A DNA stretch of 64,000 nucleotides, from the NCBI GenBank assembly GCA_031276355.1, contig JAISNC010000028.1, positions 1 through 64,000 on the forward strand, given 5' to 3'. Shown one piece after another: positions 8,387 to 17,629 of the stretch. Both the position numbers and the translations under genes were made by a program. The notes beneath the pieces were generated by a model. That model was given only the letters and a program-made list of their open reading frames with translations, was not told the origin of the DNA and ran no database searches. Source of the stretch: Odoribacteraceae bacterium (lineage in GTDB: Bacteria; Bacteroidota; Bacteroidia; Bacteroidales; Marinifilaceae). How positions within the stretch are numbered: the first letter of the stretch is position 1; each line of letters starts with the position of its first letter.

Positions 8387-10003
8387 TCACGCCGCCGGGG
8401 CGGGGGTCACGGGGTTGTTCTCCTGGATCCCCTTGTTCGTGTTCATCTCGCTCTCGGGGATCAGCCAGAGGAGGATCGGGTCCTCGACCGGCAAGTTGAA
8501 GCGGGCGACGGCCGGGAAGTTCGTCCCGACGCGCTCCAGCGGTTTCTTCAATCGCTTGAGGTCGAAGAGGGAGAAGCCCTCGCCCCACAGCTCGACGCGG
8601 CGCTGCAGCCAGATCTCGTCGCGCAGCTCCCCGGCCGTCGTGGCCGTCGAGGCGAAGGCGGGGTAGCGGCACGTCTTCACGAAATCCTCCAGCACCTTCT
8701 TGCCCCCGGCCAGGTCGCCGCCCATGGCCAGCGCCTCGGCCCGGACGAGGATCATCTCCTCGGCGCGCATGAGGGGGAAGTCGCAGGCGTTCGTCGGGTT
8801 GTTGTAGATGTCCTTGTAGGGGCCGAACTTGACGTTGAGGCAGGAGTCGCGGAAGCCGAACCACTCGGCCGGGCCGTACTCCTGGCCGTTGTAGGTGATC
8901 CTCCAGGCGGTGTCGAGGTGGGGGGAGGAGCGTTTCCCGTCGAGCCACCACCCCTTGCGAACGTCGCCGGCGGGGATGGCGTTCCAGAGGGCGCCGTTGA
9001 TATACCTCCCGGCGTTCGCGGGGGCGTAGCCGTTGCCGGTGAGGCTGCACGCGTGCGAGGGGAAGTTGACGATGCCCGTCTGCACGACCTCGTTGTTCTC
9101 CGAGATGGCGCACCCCCAGATCCACGAGGGGGCGGCGATGTCGTTGAACGAGGGGCGCGAGACCTCCTCGATGGAGTAAGGGACGTGCCCCTCCAGGGCC
9201 TTCGCCGCGTCGTCGGCCGCGTCCTGCCAGCGCTCCATCAGCAGGTAAGCCCGCGCGCGGAGGCCGCGGGCGACGTTGGCGTTGATGACCTCCTTCTTGC
9301 CCCGGCGGTCGAAGCCGTCGAGGAGGGCGATGGCGGAGGTGAGGTCGCCGACGATCTGCTCGAAGAGCCTCTCGAGGGTGACGCGGGGGTTATCGTTCAC
9401 CTCGCGCGGGGTGGCGTCCTGGAGGACGAGGGGGACGGAGAGCGCCCGCTCGTGGCCCTTGTACGTGAACTGGTACACCTGGGCGAGGTGCAGGTAGTCG
9501 AAGGCGCGCGAGGCGAGGGCCTGCCCGAGGTAGGCCTTGAGGGCCTTGTCGGTGGTGGCGGGATCGATGACGGCGATGATGTCGTTGGCCGTCTTGACGC
9601 GCGCGTAGAAGAGGTGCCAGAGGAAGTAGGTGGCCGTCCCGTTGGCCACGCGGTCGGTGAAGAGCATCTGGGAGTTGAACCAGTTGTAGCCGCTGTTCTC
9701 CGAGGGCATGTCCATCCCCGAGGCATCGAACATCAGGCAGGCGGCGGGGTAACCGAAGTCGAAATGGTTATCGCGGCCCGCCCACGAGGAGATGGCGAAC
9801 GCCTGGATCAGGCCGGCGTAGAGGCCGTTGACGTCCGATTGCACCTTGAGGGGGTCGAGGGTGACCAGCTGGTTTTTCCGGTCGCCGGTGACGGCGTCGC
9901 CGGCCGGCTCGAGGGAGAGGTCGCAGCCTCCCCCCGACAGCATCACCGCGGCGATGCAGGCGAAGAGTAACTCGCGTTTTTTCATGATTTTCCTGTTTTT
10001 CAT
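8387..10003 (-). CDS. SusD/RagB family outer-membrane lipoprotein
   Basis: Surface-exposed lipoprotein that caps a SusC-type TonB-dependent transporter and helps capture its ligand. It has 538 residues, with a signal ending near GGGCDLSLEP (Cys 27 from this start, 21 from the alternative ATG at 9985). It has the SusD helical TPR-like scaffold, and YLHLAQVYQFTY and RARAYLLMERWQDAADDA are typical helix pairs. The C-terminus has EIWLQRRVELWGEGFSLFDLKR, a hallmark SusD ending. The start lies 3 nt after the SusC stop, so the two are coupled. No glycoside hydrolase, peptidase or regulator is adjacent, so the nutrient cannot be named. Confidence 0.92.
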   Translation of the reverse strand: MKNRKIMKKRELLFACIAAVMLSGGGCDLSLEPAGDAVTGDRKNQLVTLDPLKVQSDVNGLYAGLIQAFAISSWAGRDNHFDFGYPAACLMFDASGMDMPSENSGYNWFNSQMLFTDRVANGTATYFLWHLFYARVKTANDIIAVIDPATTDKALKAYLGQALASRAFDYLHLAQVYQFTYKGHERALSVPLVLQDATPREVNDNPRVTLERLFEQIVGDLTSAIALLDGFDRRGKKEVINANVARGLRARAYLLMERWQDAADDAAKALEGHVPYSIEEVSRPSFNDIAAPSWIWGCAISENNEVVQTGIVNFPSHACSLTGNGYAPANAGRYINGALWNAIPAGDVRKGWWLDGKRSSPHLDTAWRITYNGQEYGPAEWFGFRDSCLNVKFGPYKDIYNNPTNACDFPLMRAEEMILVRAEALAMGGDLAGGKKVLEDFVKTCRYPAFASTATTAGELRDEIWLQRRVELWGEGFSLFDLKRLKKPLERVGTNFPAVARFNLPVEDPILLWLIPESEMNTNKGIQENNPVTPAPAA

Positions 10004-10006
10004 GGG

Positions 10007-13000
10007 TTAAAATTTCAAGCTTATGCCTCCCGACAGGGCGCGCACGGGCGAATAGCGGGCGGCGGTGATGGAGGTGTAGGACTGCCTCGGGTCAAGGCCC
10101 CGGCGCCGGGTGAAGAGGGCGAGGTTGTCGGCGGCGCAGTAGACCCGCAGCCCGGCGATGTTATGCCCCTCGAGGAAGGCGGCGGGAAGGGTGTACCCCA
10201 GCGTGACGTTCGTGATGTCGAGGTAGTCGGAACTGACGAGGAAGCGGCTGGAGGAGGAGTTGGCGTAGGTATCGTTGGCGGCCACGCGGGGCACCGGGCT
10301 GTCGGCCCGGAGGGGCGACCAGGAGCGGAGGATATCCTCGTGCCAGTTGTGGCCGGCGCTGGAGGCCGAGCCGGGGTGCATCAACCCCTGGTAGCCGGAG
10401 TCGAAGACGCGCCCGCCGAGCTGGTAGGCGGCCGAGCACGAGAGGTCGAAGCCCCCGCCCGCGAGGGTGAAGCCGAAGCCGCCGTAGAGGCCGGGAAGGA
10501 GGTCGCCGGTGGGGTACTTCACGGCGAGGGGATACTCGGTGGTCGTGACGGGCGTCCCCCCCGGCCCGTCGGCGGCGTGGTAGAGGGCGCGCCCCGCGGC
10601 GTCCACGCCCGCGTAGCGGGGGAGGTAGAGCTGGTACATGGATCGCCCCTCCTGGTAGATGCTCGTCCCGTCGACGAGTTGCCCGCCGAGTTCCGGGGCG
10701 AGGGCGAGGATCTTGTTGTCGAGCATCGTCGCGTTGGCAAAGAGGTCGAGGCGCGCGGGGCCGGCGGCGAAAAGGGCGGAGTTCAGCCCGATCTCGAGGC
10801 CGCTGTTGGAGACCTTGCCGATGTTCGAGGGGAAGACGGCGTAGCCGCCGGAGGGGGAGACGGGGCGGTAGTAGAGCATGTCGTCGGTGACGCGCGAGAA
10901 GTACTCGACCGTCCCGGCCAGCTTGCCGCCCCAGAACGAGAAGTCGACCCCGGCGTTGAAGGAGCGGGAGGTCTCCCAGGTGATCTCCTTGTTCCCCTTG
11001 TAGGCAAGGGCGAGGGCGAAGTCGCCGTTGTTCTCGGCGAGGGTGTACTGGTCGCGGTCGGGGTAGTAATTGGTGGAGCCGTCCTGGTAGAGGAGGTCAT
11101 CGTTCCCCTGGATGCCGTAGCTGGCCTTGATTTTCAGGAGATCGATCCAGGAGCGATCGGCCAGGAAAGGCTCCTTGGAGATGACCCAGGCGGCGCCCGC
11201 GCTGCCGAAGTTACCCCAGCGGCGGCTCTTGTCGAAGCGCGAGGAGGCGTCGCGGCGGTAAGAGAGGCTGAAGACGTACGCGTGATCCAGCTCGTATCGC
11301 GCGCGGCCGAACCACCCCTCGGTCTTGTAGCGGTTCGTGCTGGAGGCGGCCGCGGGGTTCAGGATCGCGTTGTTGATCTCGACGACGCCCGGGTCGTAGA
11401 GCTTCTCCTTGTTCGCGCGCAGGGAACTCGCGCGCAGGGAGTAATACTCGTGGCCCAGGAGGAGGTCGACGGCGTGGCGGTCGCCGAACGCGCGCGCGTA
11501 GGCGAGCAGTTGCTGGTGGTTGACGGAGGCCTCGCGGTCGTGCCCGACGTAGACGATGCCGCCGACCTTGGAGTACTGGCCGTAGTGGGTGTTGTAGAGG
11601 CGGGTATAGCGGGTGTTATCGATGTCCGCCCCGAAGTTATAGGTGAAGTTTAGCCCCTCGGCCAGCTCGACGGTGGCGTACCAGCGACCGCCGAAGATGT
11701 CGCTCGTGTAGTCACGCTTGTCCAGCTGGGCGAGGGAGGCGGGGTTAGAACCGCTCATGAAGGTGCGCTTGAAGTTGCCGGTGGTCTGGTCGCCGAAATC
11801 GTAGACGGTAAGCCCGCGGCCGTCTTTCAGGATCGCCCCGGTGCTGTCCCGGGCGTAGAGCGGGTAGACGGGAGCGATGTTGTTGGCCAGGTAGAAGAGG
11901 TTGACGGAACTCCCGCTGGAGGTCTGGCCGGCGGGGTATTGCATGTCGTAGCGGGTGAAGGAGAGTTTACTCCCCACCTTGAGCCAACGCTTGGCCTGGT
12001 AGTCGACATTGGCGCGGGAGGTGTACCGCGTGAACCCCGACCCGGCCATGATGCCGGAATCGTCGAGATAACCGAGCGAGAGGTAGTAGTTGAGGTTGTC
12101 GGTCACGCCCGACACGGAGAGGTTATACTCCTGGCGAAGATTGCCCTTGTCGAACAACTCCTCGTACCAGTCATCGGGGCGATAGGTGTACGTCCCGTCG
12201 GTGTAGCCGAGCGTCGCGTTCCGGTTGATCTTCCCGTCCGTGTCGAAAAGCTCTTCCCCGGCGGGCAGGGTGTAGATCTGGTAACCGATCCCGCCGTCAT
12301 TGTTCGTCGCGATGCCGGCAAGCACGGCCGCGTGGGCCTCGGCGGGGTTTTTGGAAACCGCGAAACTGTTGTACATGGCCTCGTAGACCTTTTCGAGGTA
12401 AGTGGCCGGGTCTTTCAGCACCCGGTAGTTGGGCACGGCGCGGGAGTTATTGCCCCAACGCGCGTCCACGGTAACAAGCGCGTCGCGCGTCTTGGCTTTC
12501 TTGGTGGTCACCAGGATGACACCGTTCGCCCCGCGGGCGCCGTAGAGCGCGTTCGAGGCGGCGTCTTTCAGGACGGTCACCGTCTCGATGTCGGCGTTAT
12601 TGATGGCGGCCACGTCCCCGTCGTACGGCACCCCGTCGACCACGTACAAGGGCGCGTTACCGGCCGACATGGAACCGGTCCCCCGGATACGAACGGTGGA
12701 GGTGACGCCCGGTTGACCGTCCACCGCGCGCACCTGCACGCCGGCCACCTGCCCCGACAGGATGCCGGTGACGTTGGTCGCCTGGCGCCGCGACAGCGCC
12801 TCGTCCTTGATCGTGGCGATGGACCCCGTGAAGGACTCCTTCTTGGCCGTGCCGTACGCCACGACGATGACCTCGTCGATCTGCTTGATCTCTTCCTCCA
12901 GTGTCACGTCGACGCGCCGCCGGTTGCCGACGGCGATCTCCTGGCTCTTGAAGCCGATGAACGAGAACTGTAACACGGCATCGGGCGTGACGGTGATCGT

Positions 13001-13177
13001 GTACTCGCCGCGCGTGTCAGTGATGACGCCTCGTCGCGTGCCTTGTTGAAGGATGGTAACGCCGGGTAGCGCGCCACCGTCCGCGGATGTAACTTTTCCC
13101 GATACTTGCAGTTCCTGGGCCCCGGCTGGAACGGAGAGCAACCAGAACGCGAGCATGTAAATCAATCTTTTTTTCAT
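10007..13177 (-). CDS. SusC/RagA family TonB-dependent transporter
   Basis: Outer-membrane TonB-dependent importer of about 1056 residues. After a signal peptide (MKKRLIYMLAFWLLSVPAGAQ), a carboxypeptidase-regulatory-like domain contains GKVTSADGGALPGVTI. A TonB-box-like EVIVVAYGT leads into the plug domain (SGQVAGVQVR, then LKDAASNALYGARGANGVILVTTK). The rest is a 22-strand barrel ending in a C-terminal phenylalanine (ISLKF), as outer-membrane assembly requires. The ORF track starts 8 residues earlier at 13201; MKKRLIY is chosen because it directly begins a normal signal peptide. There is no STN domain, and no sigma/anti-sigma pair is adjacent, so control is probably by another regulator acting on the long leader. 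Confidence 0.93.
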   Translation of the reverse strand: MKKRLIYMLAFWLLSVPAGAQELQVSGKVTSADGGALPGVTILQQGTRRGVITDTRGEYTITVTPDAVLQFSFIGFKSQEIAVGNRRRVDVTLEEEIKQIDEVIVVAYGTAKKESFTGSIATIKDEALSRRQATNVTGILSGQVAGVQVRAVDGQPGVTSTVRIRGTGSMSAGNAPLYVVDGVPYDGDVAAINNADIETVTVLKDAASNALYGARGANGVILVTTKKAKTRDALVTVDARWGNNSRAVPNYRVLKDPATYLEKVYEAMYNSFAVSKNPAEAHAAVLAGIATNNDGGIGYQIYTLPAGEELFDTDGKINRNATLGYTDGTYTYRPDDWYEELFDKGNLRQEYNLSVSGVTDNLNYYLSLGYLDDSGIMAGSGFTRYTSRANVDYQAKRWLKVGSKLSFTRYDMQYPAGQTSSGSSVNLFYLANNIAPVYPLYARDSTGAILKDGRGLTVYDFGDQTTGNFKRTFMSGSNPASLAQLDKRDYTSDIFGGRWYATVELAEGLNFTYNFGADIDNTRYTRLYNTHYGQYSKVGGIVYVGHDREASVNHQQLLAYARAFGDRHAVDLLLGHEYYSLRASSLRANKEKLYDPGVVEINNAILNPAAASSTNRYKTEGWFGRARYELDHAYVFSLSYRRDASSRFDKSRRWGNFGSAGAAWVISKEPFLADRSWIDLLKIKASYGIQGNDDLLYQDGSTNYYPDRDQYTLAENNGDFALALAYKGNKEITWETSRSFNAGVDFSFWGGKLAGTVEYFSRVTDDMLYYRPVSPSGGYAVFPSNIGKVSNSGLEIGLNSALFAAGPARLDLFANATMLDNKILALAPELGGQLVDGTSIYQEGRSMYQLYLPRYAGVDAAGRALYHAADGPGGTPVTTTEYPLAVKYPTGDLLPGLYGGFGFTLAGGGFDLSCSAAYQLGGRVFDSGYQGLMHPGSASSAGHNWHEDILRSWSPLRADSPVPRVAANDTYANSSSSRFLVSSDYLDITNVTLGYTLPAAFLEGHNIAGLRVYCAADNLALFTRRRGLDPRQSYTSITAARYSPVRALSGGISLKF

Positions 13178-13422
13178 ACTTGTAAGTTTTCTTGTTAACA
13201 TAAATAGGAGATACGAATAGCAGATCCCGGATCACAAACGCCATCTGCATCCAGGCCACGAAAGCGCCGCGCTTCCCGCGCCGGCTCGTGCCGCCGGACG
13301 GGTCGCCCCCATCTGCCCGATAAGGGCGGGTAATTCTTGAAAATCAACTGTTCCATAAATCGATTATTTAATTTGACCACCCGTTCCCTCGCGAGAGAGA
13401 ACGCTAAAATTCTCGCGTGTTT

Positions 13423-13697
13423 ATCGTTTACAGGAGGGCCGGCAACGGCGATCGCGTTGCCGTATCTCCTCTCACCTCATCGAGAAAGGGCGCGTTCGGG
13501 ATAGAATGGGCAAAGGATAGTCCGATTTTTCAACTACCACGCGTAACGGGAAGTCTATTTTTACAGGAGTCCCGGCAACAGGGATCGAAGCGAAACAGAG
13601 CGGTAGGGATGAGCGATCGCGTTGTCGTATCTCCTCTCACCTCATCGAGAATCAGTCGTTTTAGGGTAGAATAAATAGATGGTAGTTCGATTTTTCA
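13423..13697. repeat. Imperfect direct duplication in the susC leader
   Basis: Two copies of a segment lie in the susC leader. The first (about 13427-13533) runs from CAGGAG..CCGGCAAC through CGTATCTCCTCTCACCTCATC to CGATTTTTCAA. The second (about 13562-13697) repeats these blocks with roughly 33 extra bases between the first and second. Each copy has GCGATCGCGTTG before the shared core and TAGAAT and GATAGTCCG or a similar sequence after it. No gene covers the stretch. The segment between 13700 and 14040 otherwise holds only the promoter listed separately. Confidence 0.7.
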
Positions 13698-13719
13698 AAC
13701 AGCACACACGATGATTTGA

Positions 13720-13750
13720 CAAATGTATGCATAGTTCTTGTCAATTCCAA
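13720..13750 (-). promoter_or_regulatory. Predicted distal promoter for susC-susD
   Basis: Reading the minus strand, TTG at 13748-13750 and TACATTTG at 13720-13727 are spaced by 20 bp, as in Bacteroidota housekeeping promoters. Transcription would begin near 13713 and give a leader of about 530 nt before the susC ATG at 13177, across the duplicated segment. A closer promoter was looked for and not seen. Confidence 0.5.
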
Positions 13751-14040
13751 CATGTCAGGCCCATTATTTTTACAGTTTTATCGCTGGATAACGCATAATA
13801 CGCTTTAAAACACGATTTTTGAACAAGCGGGATCCCTATTCAACCAACCTATCGCGAGGAAAAACGATATGGGCCATAAACTCCTCCCCGCGACAATAAA
13901 CACGAGCGCACGAGGTGGCTGATTGGATATGTCTATTGGCTACCGAGGGTGTGTTGTTTTTCGGATTAGGTGAAAACGAGGTTTAGGAGCGATCGGTTTT
14001 GAATCCAGGAATCGTCGAACGGATGGGCCGTGATGTAAGA

Positions 14041-14122
14041 GGCTGTCTCGAAAGGGAGGTGCGCACGGGCATCCCGTCAGGGATGCGAGAAAACGCCCGA
14101 AAGTTGACTTTTGAGACAGTCC
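14041..14122. repeat. MITE-like element bounded by CTGTCTC inverted repeats
   Basis: The left end GGCTGTCTCGAAAG and right end CTTTTGAGACAGTCC are near-perfect inverted repeats. Between them is the hairpin GCATCCC-gtca-GGGATGC (14069-14086). Similar left ends occur at 56130 (TTGTCTCAAAAGCCGG) and 62069 (GGGCTGTCTCGAAAGCC). No coding capacity is present. It lies just beyond the terminator of the ribosomal operon. Confidence 0.65.
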
Positions 14123-14148
14123 CGGATGCAATCGCCCGGTGGTAGCCC

Positions 14149-14184
14149 AAAAAAAATCGTCCCGGTTACCCGGGACGATTTTTT
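14149..14184 (-). terminator. Terminator of the ribosomal protein operon
   Basis: ATCGTCCCGG (14156-14165) pairs perfectly with CCGGGACGAT (14170-14179) around a 4-nt loop. The run of eight A at 14149-14156 becomes a U tract on the minus strand, 18 nt downstream of the rplQ stop. The right side also has a T run, so the structure could act in both directions. Confidence 0.9.
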
Positions 14185-14201
14185 GCCTTTCCAACGAGAG
14201 G

Positions 14202-14783
14202 TTAGGCTTGTGGATCTTCGGCCTTCGGGGCCTCGTCCTCCACCACGGGAGGCTCTTCTGCCACCGCGATCTCTCCCGTCGCCTCCAAGTTCTTTTCCAC
14301 GATCTCCACGGCCTCTTCCACAATAGCCTGAGCATCGGCCGCCGTCATGGGTTTCTCTTTCTTGGAAGAGCGACGCCGGCGGGCCGGGGCCTTCTTCTCC
14401 GCCTTCACCTCGGTGTAAGTGGTATTGTAATCCACCAACTCGATGATACACCTGTCCGCGTTATCCCCGATACGCGTGCCGCTCAATTTCAAGATCCGGG
14501 TATAACCGCCGGGACGATTAGCCACCTTTTGTGACACCTCGTTAAACAACTCGGAGATCACCTGTTTCTGGCGAAGGTACGCGAAGGTAATCCGGCGCGA
14601 GTGCGTCGAATCCTCCTTGCACTTGGTGATCAACGGCTCCACGTACACCCGCAACGCCTTGGCCTTGGCCACCGTGGTTTCGATCCTCTTGTGGAGGATC
14701 AACGAGCAAGCCATGTTCGCGAGCATCGCCTTTCTATGGGAGCTTGTCCTGCCTAAATGGTTAAATTTCTTATTATGTCTCAT
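14202..14783 (-). CDS. rplQ: 50S ribosomal protein L17
   Basis: Large-subunit protein near the exit of the peptide tunnel. The core (residues 1 to about 117) begins [21 protein letters not shown] and matches bacterial L17. At 193 residues it is much longer than the roughly 125-residue E. coli protein. The extra C-terminal tail has a basic stretch ([13 protein letters not shown]) followed by an acidic, alanine-rich stretch ending PKAEDPQA. Such tails are common in Bacteroidota L17. It is the last gene of the operon, 5 nt after rpoA, before a strong terminator. Confidence 0.97.
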   Translation of the reverse strand: MRHNKKFNHLGRTSSHRKAMLANMACSLILHKRIETTVAKAKALRVYVEPLITKCKEDSTHSRRITFAYLRQKQVISELFNEVSQKVANRPGGYTRILKLSGTRIGDNADRCIIELVDYNTTYTEVKAEKKAPARRRRSSKKEKPMTAADAQAIVEEAVEIVEKNLEATGEIAVAEEPPVVEDEAPKAEDPQA

Positions 14784-14788
14784 CTTGA

Positions 14789-15781
14789 TTACTCTTTGTC
14801 TAATTTATACTTGGCAACATCCATTCCAAACTCGAGGTTGTTGTTCTCCAGAAGGGCTTCCAACTCGGTCAAAGACTTCTTACCGAAATTCCTAAACTTC
14901 AACAGGTCGTTCTTGTTGAACTGCACTAACTCACCCAAGGTCTCCACCTCCGCCGACTTCAAGCAGTTCAGGGCGCGCACGGAGAGATCCATGTCCACCA
15001 ACCGTGTTTTTAACAACTGGCGCATGTGCAGTATCTCCTCGTCGAACTCGTCATTCCCGTAGTTATCCTCGGTCTCCAGCGTGATCTTCTCGTCGGAAAA
15101 GAGCATGAAATGGTGGATCAGTATCTTCGCGGCCTCTTTTAAGGCATCCAGCGGGGTGATGGAGCCATCCGTTTCGATCTCCAGAAAAAGACACTCGTAG
15201 TCGGTTTTTCCCTCCACGCGGTAATCCTTCACCTCGCACTTGACGTTCAGTATCGGCGTATAGACCGCGTCCACCGGGATAAAACCGATCTCGACATCCT
15301 CCGGCACGCTCTCGGTCGCCGGCACGTACCCGCGTCCCTTCTGGATGGTCACCTCCATCTCCAAAACGGTAGCGGGATCCATGTAACAAATAAGCTCGTT
15401 CGGGTTCAACACCTCGAAACTACTCATCGCGCGGTTGAAATCACCGGCCGTGAAGGTCTCCTGGCCGGAAATAATCAAGGTCACCTTCTCCTCCTCGACA
15501 TCCTCCACCTTCCGCTTGAAACGAACTTTTTTCAGGTTTAAGATGATTTCGGTCACATCCTCTATAATCCCAGGTATCGTGGCAAATTCATGGTCGACAC
15601 CTTGAATGCGGATACCGGTAATCGCAAAGCCTTCCAATGAAGACAATAATATTCTACGTAATGGATTACCGATAGTGGTACCGTAACCAGGCTCCAACGG
15701 GCGGAATTCGAATTTACCGAAATGCCCCGTTGATTCGAGCATGATCACTTTATCCGGTTTCTGGAAAGCTAATATTGCCAT
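14789..15781 (-). CDS. rpoA: RNA polymerase subunit alpha
   Basis: Alpha subunit, 330 residues. The N-terminal domain (about 1-230) dimerises and scaffolds beta and beta prime; [21 protein letters not shown] is the conserved dimerisation motif. The C-terminal domain (about 255-320) has the helix-hairpin-helix fold with [13 protein letters not shown] and [16 protein letters not shown], which contacts promoter DNA and activators. It is placed between rpsD and rplQ as in other bacteria, and its 16-nt gap from rpsD indicates the same transcript. Confidence 0.98.
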   Translation of the reverse strand: MAILAFQKPDKVIMLESTGHFGKFEFRPLEPGYGTTIGNPLRRILLSSLEGFAITGIRIQGVDHEFATIPGIIEDVTEIILNLKKVRFKRKVEDVEEEKVTLIISGQETFTAGDFNRAMSSFEVLNPNELICYMDPATVLEMEVTIQKGRGYVPATESVPEDVEIGFIPVDAVYTPILNVKCEVKDYRVEGKTDYECLFLEIETDGSITPLDALKEAAKILIHHFMLFSDEKITLETEDNYGNDEFDEEILHMRQLLKTRLVDMDLSVRALNCLKSAEVETLGELVQFNKNDLLKFRNFGKKSLTELEALLENNNLEFGMDVAKYKLDKE

Positions 15782-15797
15782 ATAATACTATTTTACA

Positions 15798-16406
15798 TTA
15801 CTTCGAATATAACTCTACGATTAACTGCTCTTTGATATTCTCGGGAATATCCGCGCGTGCCGGCACGTTCAAGAACTTGCCGCTCATGGACGCGCCATCC
15901 CACTCCAGCCACGAATAGCGGTTGCTTCTAAGGCCCCGTAACGATTCGTTGATTACCTCGAGGGATTTCGATTTTTCCCTCACGCCCACGATGTCTCCGG
16001 GGCGAACACTTGCCGAGGGGATGTTACAGACGTGCCCATTCACCGTGATATGGCAGTGATTCACGCACTGGCGGGCAGCGGCCCGCGTGGGGGCTATCCC
16101 CAGGCGGTACACCACGTTATCCAAGCGGCACTCCAGCATCTGGAGCAACACCTCGCCGGTGACGCCTTTCTTGCTCTCTGCCTTCTCGAAGGTGTTGCGG
16201 AACTGTCTCTCCAACAGGCCATAGGTGTACTTCGCCTTCTGTTTCTCCTTCAACTGGATGCCATACTCGGAGACTTTCTTTCTACGGGCGGCCTGGCCAT
16301 GTTGTCCGGGAGGATAATTTTTACGCTCCAACGCCTTGTCCGGGCCAAAAATAGGCTCCCCGAATTTCCTTGCTATCTTAGACTTGGGTCCTGTATATCT
16401 TGCCAT
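15798..16406 (-). CDS. rpsD: 30S ribosomal protein S4
   Basis: Primary 16S rRNA-binding protein that nucleates small-subunit assembly. It has 202 residues starting [19 protein letters not shown]. The S4 RNA-binding domain covers about residues 92-155 ([23 protein letters not shown]). The N-terminal zinc-binding cysteine cluster of some S4 proteins is absent, so this is the cysteine-free form. In E. coli S4 represses the alpha operon; no such structure was identified here. Confidence 0.98.
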   Translation of the reverse strand: MARYTGPKSKIARKFGEPIFGPDKALERKNYPPGQHGQAARRKKVSEYGIQLKEKQKAKYTYGLLERQFRNTFEKAESKKGVTGEVLLQMLECRLDNVVYRLGIAPTRAAARQCVNHCHITVNGHVCNIPSASVRPGDIVGVREKSKSLEVINESLRGLRSNRYSWLEWDGASMSGKFLNVPARADIPENIKEQLIVELYSK

Positions 16407-16451
16407 AATCCTATCGAATTTTGAAATCTATTAATGTTTACTCTCGTTCCG

Positions 16452-16844
16452 TTAGATTCTCCTGCGTTTCGGCGGGCGACATCCGTTATGCGGGAGCGGC
16501 GTGACGTCAACGATCTCCGTCACTTCGATGCCACAAGCGTGGATAGCGCGGATGGCCGACTCGCGACCGTTACCCGGCCCCTTCACGAACGCCTTAACCT
16601 TTCTCATTCCCAAGTCAAAAGCGACTTTTCCACAATCGGTTGCCGCCGTCTGGGCGGCATACGGGGTGTTTTTCTTCGATCCTCTAAATCCCATCTTTCC
16701 CGCGGACGACCACGAGATCACCTGACCGTTCACGTTGGTCATGGAAACGATGATGTTATTGAAAGAGGAGTGAACGTGTGCGTGTCCCACGGCTTCTACT
16801 TTAACCAGCCGTTTCTTGTGCGACGATGTAGTCTTCTTTGCCAT
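16452..16844 (-). CDS. rpsK: 30S ribosomal protein S11
   Basis: Small-subunit platform protein that contacts the 3' end region of 16S rRNA near the mRNA exit. It has 130 residues. [34 protein letters not shown] and the basic C-terminus [15 protein letters not shown] are characteristic. It lies between rpsM (18 nt upstream) and rpsD (45 nt downstream). Confidence 0.98.
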   Translation of the reverse strand: MAKKTTSSHKKRLVKVEAVGHAHVHSSFNNIIVSMTNVNGQVISWSSAGKMGFRGSKKNTPYAAQTAATDCGKVAFDLGMRKVKAFVKGPGNGRESAIRAIHACGIEVTEIVDVTPLPHNGCRPPKRRRI

Positions 16845-16862
16845 ATTTCAATCTCTTTTCAA

Positions 16863-17240
16863 TTATTTCGTTGCCTTCTTCTTGTTAGCAACTGTTTTCT
16901 TCTTGCCCTTTCTCGTGCGGGCGTTGTTCTTTGTACTCTGTCCCCGAACCGGGAGGCCGAGACGATGCCTGATTCCACGGTAACAACCGATGTCCATCAA
17001 GCGTTTGATGTTCGTTTGGACGGACGTTCTCAACTCTCCTTCTACCTTGTACTCATCGTTGATGATCTTACGTACGGTAGCCAGTTGATCGTCATTCCAA
17101 TCCTTGACCTTAACGTCTAAATCGATGCCAGCCTTTTCTAATATGGTCTTGGCACTACTTCTGCCTATACCGTAGATATAGGTCAGAGCTACTTCCCCTC
17201 TTTTACTCGAGGGTAAATCTACACCGACGATTCTTGCCAT
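16863..17240 (-). CDS. rpsM: 30S ribosomal protein S13
   Basis: Head protein of the small subunit that forms intersubunit bridges and contacts P-site tRNA through its basic tail. It has 125 residues and begins [26 protein letters not shown]. The rRNA-binding segment [16 protein letters not shown] is present, and the tail is lysine-rich ([15 protein letters not shown]). The gene follows rpmJ by 33 nt. Confidence 0.98.
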   Translation of the reverse strand: MARIVGVDLPSSKRGEVALTYIYGIGRSSAKTILEKAGIDLDVKVKDWNDDQLATVRKIINDEYKVEGELRTSVQTNIKRLMDIGCYRGIRHRLGLPVRGQSTKNNARTRKGKKKTVANKKKATK

Positions 17241-17273
17241 AAAAATTTTACTCGTTTATAACTAAATTAATAA

Positions 17274-17390
17274 TCACCCCTGGCGTTGTTTAAACTTCGG
17301 GGTCTTTTTGCAAATGACGTATAACACGCCTTTTCTTCTTACAATCTTGCAATCAGCGCTACGCTTCTTGACCGACGTTCTTACCTTCAT
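17274..17390 (-). CDS. rpmJ: 50S ribosomal protein L36
   Basis: A 38-residue protein too short for the ORF track. On the minus strand from ATG at 17390 it starts [17 protein letters not shown] and ends KFKQRQG before TGA. In zinc-binding L36 four ligands (three Cys and one His) hold a zinc ribbon; here only two cysteines remain (residues 14 and 27), with the first Cys and the His missing. It is therefore closer to the zinc-independent form. Its position between infA and rpsM is the usual one. Confidence 0.93.
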   Translation of the reverse strand: MKVRTSVKKRSADCKIVRRKGVLYVICKKTPKFKQRQG

Positions 17391-17402
17391 GGTTCCTACA
17401 AT

Positions 17403-17624
17403 TTAATTTTTATACCTGAACGTTATCCTACCTTTCGTGAGATCGTAGGGGGACATGTCCACCCGTACCTGATCTCCCGGAAGTATCTTTATATAATGCA
17501 TCCGCATCTTGCCAGAGATATGGGCGGTGATGATGTGCCCATTCTTCAACTCGACCCGGAACATCGCATTCGACAATGCTTCCGTTATCACTCCATCTTG
17601 TTCTATCGAAGGCTGTTTTGCCAT
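17403..17624 (-). CDS. infA: Translation initiation factor IF-1
   Basis: A 73-residue OB-fold (S1-like) protein that binds the ribosomal A site during initiation and assists IF-2 and IF-3. [34 protein letters not shown] and the ending [13 protein letters not shown] are diagnostic. It follows map by 5 nt and precedes rpmJ by 12 nt, so it is clearly in the same operon. Confidence 0.98.
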   Translation of the reverse strand: MAKQPSIEQDGVITEALSNAMFRVELKNGHIITAHISGKMRMHYIKILPGDQVRVDMSPYDLTKGRITFRYKN

Positions 17625-17629
17625 AGATT

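Noticed and set aside
8234-9970. Plus-strand 578-aa ORF
   Set aside because: It is antisense to the SusD gene, has shadow-type Gly/Val/Glu/Arg-rich composition and no domain; very GC-rich DNA keeps this frame open.
10163-12973. Long plus-strand ORFs (496 aa and 344 aa)
   Set aside because: Antisense to the SusC gene, which has complete plug and barrel features. The plus ORFs have no recognisable motifs.
13423-13697. Possible CRISPR or attachment-site duplication
   Set aside because: Only two unequal copies, with internal insertion, and no integrase or cas gene nearby.
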